Source: Bacillota bacterium
GTDB taxonomy: Bacteria; Bacillota_A; Clostridia; Clostridiales; Clostridiaceae
DNA length: 18,100 nucleotides
NCBI GenBank assembly: GCA_021837545.1
Contig: JAKBFR010000044.1
Span: 1 to 18,100, forward strand
Direction of reading: 5' to 3'
In this document: positions 1-6,266 of the stretch, piece by piece
Numbering within the stretch: position 1 is the stretch's first letter
Layout of the letters: each line of letters starts with the position of its first letter
Notes under the pieces: model-generated
What the model saw: only the letters and a program-made list of their open reading frames with translations
Database searches by the model: none
Told to the model about the DNA's origin: nothing
Position numbers and translations under genes: made by a program

Positions 1-258
1 AGATATTTTATCCATTGATTTGATTACACCATGTGTTTCATCAACTAAGCTTTTCAATACAAGTTCTATTGCAACTTGATGATCTTTCATAGGTGTTTCA
101 ACAATATATTTATCTTTTCCCTCAACTTTTTGTGTTAAGATTGATCCTTCCATTGCAATTCTTTCTACAAGTCCTTGTGCTAAAGATTCCTCATTAGACA
201 TATCAATAAGTTGATACTTTAATGAAGAGCTTCCACAATTTATAACTAATACTTTCAT
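1..258 (-). CDS. ackA: Acetate kinase, N-terminal part (runs off the left edge)
   Basis: AckA converts acetyl phosphate and ADP to acetate and ATP, the final ATP-yielding step of the cytosolic Pta-AckA pathway. Only the first 86 codons are in the window. The protein opens [20 protein letters not shown]; the [12 protein letters not shown] strand-and-loop is the phosphate-binding signature at the start of acetate kinases of the ASKHA fold. A strong ribosome site (AAGGGAGG, about 7 bases upstream) fixes the ATG at 258. It lies 183 bp downstream of pta on the same strand, the usual clostridial pta-ackA order. Butyrate kinase is a related alternative, but the sequence after the signature and the pta partner favour acetate kinase. 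Active-site residues further along cannot be checked because the gene is cut. Confidence 0.95.
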   Translation of the reverse strand, partial: MKVLVINCGSSSLKYQLIDMSNEESLAQGLVERIAMEGSILTQKVEGKDKYIVETPMKDHQVAIELVLKSLVDETHGVIKSMDKIS

Positions 259-355
259 GATTTTTCCTCCCTTAGAATTCTTCAATCTAATTATTTTCTT
301 TTAAATTTATTAGAACATATTATTCTATAGATAGCATCATCTACACTATCATTTT

Positions 356-419
356 TTCTAAGCTCCAGTTGAAGAAAACATTGTATTACTATTAATAAAA
401 TTCCACCTGAAGCTTAGAA
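356..419. other. Imperfect inverted repeat in the pta-ackA intergenic region
   Basis: TTCTAAGCT (356-364) is exactly complementary to AGCTTAGAA (411-419), and pairing continues with mismatches through about nine more positions, giving a long imperfect stem. Read in the direction of pta transcription the stem is followed by A residues rather than T residues, so it is not a typical intrinsic terminator in that direction; the T-run sits on the other side. It may be an RNA processing or stability element between pta and ackA, or a weak terminator for antisense transcription. Function not established. Confidence 0.45.
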
Positions 420-441
420 TCACTTTATAATTCGGATACTA

Positions 442-1440
442 CTATTTATTTTGTGCTTGAACTGCAGTTAATGCAACAACATTTACGATATCGTCTGAAC
501 TACATCCTCTTGATAAATCGTTTATTGGCTTTGCAAAACCTTGGCAAATTGGTCCAATAGCATCTGCATTAGCAAATCTTTGAACTAGTTTATATCCTAT
601 ATTACCAGCTTGTAAATCTGGGAACACCAAAACATTAGCTCTTCCTGCAACATTGCTATCTGGTGCTTTTTGATCTGCTACCTTTTTAACTATAGCTGCA
701 TCTAACTGTAATTCTCCATCTATATCTAAATCAGGTCTTAGTTCTTTTGCTTTTTGTGTTGCATTTCTAACTTTATCTACTAATTCATTATCAGCACTTC
801 CCATCGTAGAGAACGATAACATTGCTACTTTAGGATCCATTTTACACAAAGTCTTAGCTGTTTCTGCTGTTGCAATTGCAATTGCAGCCAATTGATCCTC
901 ATTAGGATTTGGGTTAACTGCACAGTCTGCAAATAGCAATAGTCCTTCTTCTCCATAATTTGATCCTGGAACTTGCATTATAAAAAAGCTTGAAACAACA
1001 GATACGCCTGGCGCTGTCTTTATTATTTGTAATCCCGGTCTTAATAAATCTCCAGTAGTATGAACAGCTCCTGATACCATTCCATCCGCATCATCTAACT
1101 TAACCATCATTGTTCCAAAATATAGAGGATCCCTCACTATTTTGTCTGCCTTCTCCATTGTCATACCTTTTTTCTTTCTAAGCTCGTAAAAGGCTGTAAT
1201 ATATTTATTTAAGTTATCCGCTTCATTGGGATCTATTATTTGAACTCCTGATAAATCTACATCTAATTCTTTCGACTTATTTATTATTTCTTCTCTATTA
1301 CCAACTAAAATTGGATATGCTAATCCTAATTTGTGTATTTTTTCTGCTGCTGCAATAGTTCTTTCTTCATTACCTTCTGGAAGAACTATTTTCTTTTTGT
1401 TTGATTGTGCATCAGTCCATATTTTTTTCATAAGATCCAT
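442..1440 (-). CDS. pta: Phosphate acetyltransferase
   Basis: Pta exchanges CoA for phosphate on acetyl-CoA, giving acetyl phosphate for AckA in the cytosol. The 332-residue protein has the short single-domain length normal in Firmicutes. Visible family sequence includes KKIVLPEGNEERTI near the N-terminus, DADGMVSGAVHTTGDLLRPG in the middle, and the FADCAVNPNPNEDQLA segment typical of the Pta/Ptb active-site region. The start at 1440 (MDLMKK...) follows GGGGAG with a 10-base spacer; a second Met three codons in is too far from that site. Phosphate butyryltransferase is a homologue, but the ackA downstream decides for Pta. A sigma-A-like promoter lies just upstream (1479-1508). The divergent neighbour is tmcAL. 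Confidence 0.96.
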   Translation of the reverse strand: MDLMKKIWTDAQSNKKKIVLPEGNEERTIAAAEKIHKLGLAYPILVGNREEIINKSKELDVDLSGVQIIDPNEADNLNKYITAFYELRKKKGMTMEKADKIVRDPLYFGTMMVKLDDADGMVSGAVHTTGDLLRPGLQIIKTAPGVSVVSSFFIMQVPGSNYGEEGLLLFADCAVNPNPNEDQLAAIAIATAETAKTLCKMDPKVAMLSFSTMGSADNELVDKVRNATQKAKELRPDLDIDGELQLDAAIVKKVADQKAPDSNVAGRANVLVFPDLQAGNIGYKLVQRFANADAIGPICQGFAKPINDLSRGCSSDDIVNVVALTAVQAQNK

Positions 1441-1478
1441 ATATATTTTTCTCCCCTCTTTATTCTATCTCTAATACT

Positions 1479-1508
1479 ACTATACTCCTAAATCAGTGAT
1501 TTTTTCAA
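1479..1508 (-). promoter_or_regulatory. Probable sigma-A promoter of pta-ackA with a palindrome in its spacer
   Basis: On the minus strand TTGAAA (1503-1508) and TATAGT (1479-1484) are separated by 18 bases, about 38 bases upstream of the pta start codon. The spacer contains the 13-base hyphenated palindrome AAATCAGTGATTT (1490-1502), placed where a repressor or activator could act. The promoter match is good; regulation through the palindrome is inference. Confidence 0.5.
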
Positions 1509-1583
1509 CCTAAATTCGCTATAAAATAGAAGTCTTTAGATTGGCAATAATCTAAATTATCTGATAACAAGATTGTAAAATAA

Positions 1584-1615
1584 CAATATAGTAAAAGTAT
1601 TTTTTTTAACAATTA
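1584..1615 (+). repeat. Direct repeat, copy 1 (32 bp)
   Basis: Matches 1858-1889 at 27 of 32 positions, sharing AAAGTAT, a T-run and TTTTTTAACAATTA. Being very AT-rich, part of the match may be compositional. Confidence 0.4.
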
Positions 1616-1857
1616 CATTTTATATGAAATTACTTTTTAATTCATTAGTAAATATCACTAAATGTCTACCTTAAGTAATGTATATATTTTAAAAATTTCA
1701 ATATACTCTAATATATTTTTAACTTTGAACAATTAAAAGCACATAATACTTAATATAAATACAATATATGCTAATTTTTTTCTCTAAAAATCCATTGATA
1801 TAAAACTTATTATTTTCATAATATTCTTAATATTCTCAAAATTTCTCCTTAATATAG

Positions 1858-1889
1858 CAATACCATTAAAGTATATTTTTTAACAATTA
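1858..1889 (+). repeat. Direct repeat, copy 2 (32 bp)
   Basis: Second copy of the 32-bp repeat seen at 1584-1615, same orientation, 27 of 32 positions identical. It lies about 30 bp upstream of the -35 box of the probable tmcAL promoter. Confidence 0.4.
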
Positions 1890-1916
1890 TTTTGTAAGTA
1901 ATCTTCATTACTTTTC

Positions 1917-1944
1917 TTTGCAAATATATTATATATGCTATACT
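1917..1944 (+). promoter_or_regulatory. Probable promoter of tmcAL-ylbJ
   Basis: TTTGCA (1917-1922), a 16-base spacer, then TATACT (1939-1944) preceded by TGC as in an extended -10 element. This leaves a leader of about 75 bases before the tmcAL ribosome site. Confidence 0.45.
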
Positions 1945-2024
1945 AACTTTAGGTACCAAGTTACTTAGAAACAATATATCTTATTAAGTATAATTTGAAT
2001 TTTTTCATTTTTATTAAAAAGGAG

Positions 2025-3230
2025 ATGATTATAATAATTACAGGAATAATTACAGAATATAATCCTTTTCACAAAGGTCATGAATATCATCTTCAAAATG
2101 CAAAACACCATACAAATGCAGATGGTGTAGTTTGCGTAATGAGCGGAAACTTTATGCAGAGAGGAATACCTGCAATTATAGATAAATGGAAAAGAGCAGA
2201 AATGGCTATTAAAAATGGAATTGATTTGGTTTTAGAATTACCTCTAGTTTATTCAATATCTTCTGCAGAACATTTTGCTTTTGGGAGTGTATCCCTTCTT
2301 AATTCTTTAGGTATAGTAGACTATCTATACTTCGGAAGTGAAGAAGGAAATATAGATACATTAGATGATATAGCAAAAGTTCTAGTTTCTGAGCCTTATG
2401 AATATAAAAGCCTTTTGAAAAATAACTTAAACTTAGGCTTACCTTTTCATTTAAGCCGAGCAAATGCTCTTAATGATTATTTAAATTGTAATGACATTTT
2501 AAATGTATTATCTAATTCCAATAATATTTTAGCCATTGAATACATAAAAGCTTTAAGAACATTAAATAGCTTAATAATACCTAGAACATTAAAACGAGAA
2601 GGTGCATCTTACAATAATAGTAATTTAGATTCACTTTTTTCTTCAGCTACTTCCATAAGAAAACATCTTAAGGAAAATTCATTAAGTGAATTAATTAATG
2701 TTCTTCCACAAGTTAGTTACGATATTTTATGTGATTTATCTTTTTCAGATTATCCATTTATTTTTGAAGAGGATATGTTTAAATATATTAAATATAAATT
2801 GCTCACAAACGAAAAATCCCTTTTAAAATTACCTGATATTTCAGAAGGCTTAGAAAACAGAATATTGAAGGAAATTTTAAATTCCAATTCTTTAAATGAA
2901 TTAATCCTAAATTCTAAGAGTAAAAGATATACTTATACTCGAATTAATAGAATACTTGCTCAAAGTTTTTTGAATCTTGAAGACTTTGATTTATTTAACT
3001 TGTCTAAAATGCCCACGCCTTATGCAAGAGTTCTTGGTTTTAATTCTGTGGGACGTAATATGCTAAAGAATATAAAATCTAAAGATAATATTAATGTAAT
3101 AACTAAAGTTCCCAAAAATAATTTATGTGACCATATGAAAATTGATATTTTAGGGACTAAGGCATATTCTCTTTTAAATTCAAAAGTAAACCCTATGGAA
3201 GATTATTTAAAAAGTCCTATTATAATATAG
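2025..3230 (+). CDS. tmcAL: tRNA(Met) cytidine acetate ligase (YlbM family)
   Basis: TmcAL activates acetate with ATP and transfers the acetyl group to the wobble cytidine (C34) of elongator tRNA-Met, giving ac4C. The N-terminal TGIITEYNPFHKGHEYHL is the nucleotidyltransferase HxGH signature of the family, followed by VVCVMSGNFMQRG and LPLVYSISSAEHFAFG; about 400 residues is the normal length. The start is odd. The ribosome site AAAGGAG (2018-2024) touches ATG 2025 with no spacer, while relatives as I recall them begin at the position of the ATA codon at 2031, six bases from the site. An in-frame TTG at 1995 has no ribosome site. ATG 2025 is given as the conservative choice. ylbJ follows after 66 bp and is probably co-transcribed. 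Confidence 0.9.
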   Translation: MIIIITGIITEYNPFHKGHEYHLQNAKHHTNADGVVCVMSGNFMQRGIPAIIDKWKRAEMAIKNGIDLVLELPLVYSISSAEHFAFGSVSLLNSLGIVDYLYFGSEEGNIDTLDDIAKVLVSEPYEYKSLLKNNLNLGLPFHLSRANALNDYLNCNDILNVLSNSNNILAIEYIKALRTLNSLIIPRTLKREGASYNNSNLDSLFSSATSIRKHLKENSLSELINVLPQVSYDILCDLSFSDYPFIFEEDMFKYIKYKLLTNEKSLLKLPDISEGLENRILKEILNSNSLNELILNSKSKRYTYTRINRILAQSFLNLEDFDLFNLSKMPTPYARVLGFNSVGRNMLKNIKSKDNINVITKVPKNNLCDHMKIDILGTKAYSLLNSKVNPMEDYLKSPIII

Positions 3231-3296
3231 TAATATTTTACATAACCATAAGAATATACATAATCATGAATATGAAATAAAGATTGGAGTGATTTC

Positions 3297-4478
3297 ATGA
3301 TATATGTTGATATTTTATGGTTTTTAATTATAAGCTTAATTGTTATTTTAATTAAGCAACTTAATATAAAAAAAAGTATTGTTATTTGCATATGTATTTC
3401 CATATTAATAATTCTTTTTATATTGAATATAAAACAATGTATTTCTGCTGCTATTGATGGATGTGAATTATGGTATAAATCTATATTACCAACAACATTT
3501 CCCTTTATAGTTATTTGTAATTTACTAATATATTATGACGGAATAAACCTTTATTCCAAATTTCTCGGCCCTTTAATCTGCAAACCTTTAGGCCTTTCTA
3601 AGAATTGTTCTTTTCCTATTGTAGCCAGCATTTTATGTGGATATCCGTTAGGTGCAAAGTACTGTGTTGATTTATATTCTATGGAATACATTGAAAAAAA
3701 TGAGTATGAGAGGCTTTTAAATATAGCTTCTAACGTCGGTCCATTATTTTTAATCGGTTCTGTTGCTGGGACTTTACTCGGGAATCTAGCTTTAGGTTAT
3801 ATTTTGCTTATTGGAAATTACTCATCACTTATATTCATAGGATTTATAACAAAAAAAAAGAGAACCCCCATCAAAGTAAGTTCTCTGTCTTGTCCTAAAT
3901 ATGAAATTACAAATTTTGGCTCCGCAATAAAAAATGCAGTTCAAAATGGAATAAATACCACCTTAGCTATTGGTGGATTTATCATAATTTTTTCTGTTTT
4001 AATATCTCTAATCAAACATAATGTTTATTTTTATATCATGTTTAAACAATTGGAGAATTTTTTTAACTTACCTATTGGAACTTTATACTTTTTATTTTTA
4101 GGAAGTATAGAAATGACTAATGGATGTAGCCTAATATCTACGCTTTCTCTTTCACTTCCACTTAAATTAAGTATGATAAGTTTTTTATGCTCATTTTCAG
4201 GTCTAGCTGTAATTGCACAAGTCAGCTCTTTTGTGAGCGATACTAAAATTCATTATAGTAAATATATTTTTTTAAAGTTAATCCAAGGAATATTTAGTTT
4301 TATTATAACTTATATATTATTGCAAATCTTACCTACAAGCATATACACATCTAATCTTGGAATAAATTCTTCCATGAGTGTATATACACATTTTTATCCA
4401 ATATTGGTATTATCTTTATTAACACTTTTATTATATATACTTAATAAGGCTTATAAGTTATTTTTTCATGCTACGTAA
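3297..4478 (+). CDS. ylbJ: Sporulation integral membrane protein YlbJ
   Basis: A polytopic membrane protein of 393 residues, expressed in the mother cell under sigma-E in Bacillus and needed for spore formation; the molecular activity is not known. The sequence alternates hydrophobic stretches from the N-terminus (LIISLIVILI, ICISILIILFIL) to the C-terminus (YPILVLSLLTLLLYILN), with conserved loops SILPTTFPFIVICNLLIYY, GYPLGAKYCVDLY and EMTNGCSLISTLSLSLPLKL; the repeated gate-like segments resemble the nucleoside-recognition family. ATG 3297 follows GGAGTG with a 6-base spacer. I could not find a clear sigma-E promoter in the 66-bp gap after tmcAL. The last 21 bp overlap the tail of the convergent gene at 4458. 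Confidence 0.88.
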   Translation: MIYVDILWFLIISLIVILIKQLNIKKSIVICICISILIILFILNIKQCISAAIDGCELWYKSILPTTFPFIVICNLLIYYDGINLYSKFLGPLICKPLGLSKNCSFPIVASILCGYPLGAKYCVDLYSMEYIEKNEYERLLNIASNVGPLFLIGSVAGTLLGNLALGYILLIGNYSSLIFIGFITKKKRTPIKVSSLSCPKYEITNFGSAIKNAVQNGINTTLAIGGFIIIFSVLISLIKHNVYFYIMFKQLENFFNLPIGTLYFLFLGSIEMTNGCSLISTLSLSLPLKLSMISFLCSFSGLAVIAQVSSFVSDTKIHYSKYIFLKLIQGIFSFIITYILLQILPTSIYTSNLGINSSMSVYTHFYPILVLSLLTLLLYILNKAYKLFFHAT

Positions 4479-5000
4479 TTCTTTAACATTGTCTTTTATA
4501 ACATCACATGCACCAGTTAAACTTGTATCTATATTCTTTGCAACTGATTCAAAACTACTTTGGAGACTTTTTATTAATTTTATTTTTTGATCTTCTATTT
4601 CTTTATCTAATTGCGTTAATATTTCATCTGAATAATCTCTAGAGCCTAGTCTTATAGCCTTAGCATCTCGTTGTGCTGAGTTTATAATTTCTTCAGCTCT
4701 TATTTTTGCTTCCTTTACAATATCATGTTTTTCAACATTTTGCTTCATCATCGTCATAGTATCTTTTCTAACAGAATCATATTCTTTTTTAGCTTCATTT
4801 AATATTCGTTCTCTCTCATTCATAACCCATTCAGCTTTTTTAAATTGATCTGGCATATAATTAATTATTTGATCAATAACTTCAATAATTTCTTTTTTAT
4901 CAATCATAACCTTACCACTCATTGGCACCTTTGATGAATTTTCCACCAAATCTTGTAAATATTCTAATAATTCTATAATATTTACATCCATTTTTTCCAT
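4458..5000 (-). CDS. SepIVA-like coiled-coil protein next to coaD (often labelled 'ATPase')
   Basis: A 180-residue soluble protein with no signal peptide or membrane segment. Residues about 9-80 read ELLEYLQDLVENSSKVPMSG..., then EIIEVIDQIINYMPDQF and AEWVMNERERILNEAKKEYDS; this pattern (VPM-S/T-G, then E-hh-ID-I-----P, then R---L-AK---DS) matches the N-terminal domain of mycobacterial SepIVA, a DivIVA-domain septation factor, as I remember it. The rest (90-175) is charged helical coiled coil. Such proteins are often annotated as ATP synthase subunit B or H only because of the coiled coil; there is no Walker motif. ATG 5000 follows AAGGAGTG with suitable spacing. It sits 11 bp after coaD, probably in a recG-rsmD-coaD transcript, and its stop overlaps ylbJ. 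Role in division or envelope growth is inference. Confidence 0.7.
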   Translation of the reverse strand: MEKMDVNIIELLEYLQDLVENSSKVPMSGKVMIDKKEIIEVIDQIINYMPDQFKKAEWVMNERERILNEAKKEYDSVRKDTMTMMKQNVEKHDIVKEAKIRAEEIINSAQRDAKAIRLGSRDYSDEILTQLDKEIEDQKIKLIKSLQSSFESVAKNIDTSLTGACDVIKDNVKELRSMKK

Positions 5001-5011
5001 AAAAACACTCC

Positions 5012-5491
5012 TTAGATATTTATTCTGGATATTATATCCGATACAATTTCACTTGGAACAAGACCCTTAATATTTCCTCCAAATTTCGCTACTTGCTTAA
5101 CATTTGACGAACTTATATGTAGATTTTTAGAAGATGACATCATACATATAGTTTCAATATTGCTATCTAATTCACTATTCATAAATGCCATTTGTAACTC
5201 ATATTCAAAATCAAAAGTCGTTCTTAATCCCTTTAGAATTATATTAGCATTACATTCTTTCAGAAAATTTACTAAAAGCCCATTAAAACTTCTGACTTCG
5301 ACATTTTCTATATCTCTTGTTACCTTATTTATTAATTCAACTCTTTCATCAACTTCAAAAAGATATTTTTTATCTACATTAACTAATACTGCTACTATAA
5401 TTTTATCAAAAGCCTTTGCCCCTCGTTTTATAATATCAAAATGTCCATTAGTTATAGGATCAAAGCTTCCTGGATATACTGCAATTTTCAT
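5012..5491 (-). CDS. coaD: Phosphopantetheine adenylyltransferase
   Basis: CoaD transfers AMP from ATP to 4'-phosphopantetheine, giving dephospho-CoA in the penultimate step of CoA synthesis. The 159-residue length is typical. [21 protein letters not shown] carries the T/HxGH nucleotidyltransferase motif near residues 15-18; [21 protein letters not shown] is the substrate-binding segment, and [15 protein letters not shown] the C-terminal motif. The start is set by GAGGAG, which lies inside the last codons of rsmD; rsmD stops only 3 bp upstream, so the two are translationally close. The order rsmD-coaD is widely conserved in bacteria. Confidence 0.97.
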   Translation of the reverse strand: MKIAVYPGSFDPITNGHFDIIKRGAKAFDKIIVAVLVNVDKKYLFEVDERVELINKVTRDIENVEVRSFNGLLVNFLKECNANIILKGLRTTFDFEYELQMAFMNSELDSNIETICMMSSSKNLHISSSNVKQVAKFGGNIKGLVPSEIVSDIISRINI

Positions 5492-5494
5492 TGT

Positions 5495-6052
5495 TTATTT
5501 CTCCTCATACTTATAATAACATACAGTTGTATTTCCATACCTTTTGCTCTTAGTTAACTTTATGTCCTCATATCCTTCATAAATTGTTTCAATACTATCT
5601 ATTTTAGTAACTATTATTCCATCTTTCTTTAACAATTGGTATTCCTTAACTATTTTCATAGCTTCTGGAATCATTTCTTTACAATAAGGTGGATCTATAA
5701 ATATTATATCAAAATTTTTCCCCTTACTTGCTAATTGTTTAAGCCCTGCATATGCATCAGTATTTATTGGAAAACAAAAATCTTGAAATTTAAGATTTTC
5801 AACATTTTGCTTTAATAATGGAAATGTTTCTGAACTTTTATCAAATAAATAAACTTCACTTGCTCCCCTGCTTGCAGATTCCAATCCTAAACTTCCTGTT
5901 CCTGAAAAAACATCTACAACCATCGCTTCTGGTATATATGATTGAATTGTGCTAAACATAGCTTCCTTAACTCTATCTAATGTAGGTCTAGTTTCCATTG
6001 TCGCTGGAGGTATTAATTTATGTCCTCTTGCTTTTCCTGCTATTATCCTCAA
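5495..6052 (-). CDS. rsmD: 16S rRNA (guanine966-N2)-methyltransferase
   Basis: RsmD methylates G966 of 16S rRNA with S-adenosylmethionine during 30S assembly. The protein begins (TTG)-RIIAGKARGHKL, carries the SAM-binding motif VVDVFSGTGSLGLE around residues 44-57 and the catalytic IDPPY motif around 118-122. The start is a TTG at 6052: AAGGAGG (6062-6068) lies about 8 bases upstream and RIIAGKARG is the conserved family N-terminus. An in-frame codon at 6106 would add 18 residues (MASLARYFL...), but these have no ribosome site and lie in a decayed repeat element. 185 residues is normal for the family. It overlaps no neighbour and feeds directly into coaD. Confidence 0.94.
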   Translation of the reverse strand: MRIIAGKARGHKLIPPATMETRPTLDRVKEAMFSTIQSYIPEAMVVDVFSGTGSLGLESASRGASEVYLFDKSSETFPLLKQNVENLKFQDFCFPINTDAYAGLKQLASKGKNFDIIFIDPPYCKEMIPEAMKIVKEYQLLKKDGIIVTKIDSIETIYEGYEDIKLTKSKRYGNTTVCYYKYEEK

Positions 6053-6066
6053 AATTTTATTCCTCC

Positions 6067-6230
6067 TTAAAGTATATGAGAGAAAATAACGAGCCAAAGA
6101 TGCCATGTATATTTTGCGTTAGACAAGAAGTAATGTTTATCTCATAGTGAGCCTATTAGGCAAACATGGCAACATAGTTTAACACGAAATATACTAGCAT
6201 ACTGACTTGTTATTCTTTTCTAATGTGCTA
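6067..6230 (+). repeat. Palindromic element, decayed copy C, between rsmD and recG
   Basis: Aligns along its whole length, same orientation, with the intact copy at 11579-11741: shared blocks include GAAAATAAC, ATGCCATGTATATTTT, CTCATAG-GAGCCTATTAG, ACTAGCA and ACTTGTTATT, with AATGTGC at the right end. Many substitutions elsewhere, and the left GGCACA end has decayed. The left end abuts the ribosome site of rsmD, so the leader of rsmD (minus strand) is made of this element. Confidence 0.75.
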
Positions 6231-6266
6231 ATGATATATTAACACAACTATGCATAATATTTCAAT

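Larger units (their letters stand above)
1441..2024. other. AT-rich divergent intergenic region between pta and tmcAL
   Basis: About 580 bp with no convincing gene. It holds the pta promoter at its left end, a probable tmcAL promoter at its right end, and a 32-bp direct repeat (1584-1615 and 1858-1889). I see no ribosome-site-plus-start combination with a plausible protein, no tRNA-like cloverleaf and no clear terminator hairpin. A small RNA or degraded sequence cannot be excluded. Confidence 0.5.

Noticed and set aside
3203..3403. Minus-strand open frame over the tmcAL-ylbJ junction
   Set aside because: It overlaps two well-supported genes on the other strand; its hydrophobic character merely mirrors the AT-rich complement.
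6053..6106. N-terminal extension of rsmD (MASLARYFL...)
   Set aside because: It translates the ribosome site and the decayed repeat; the conserved family start is RIIAGKARG after TTG 6052.
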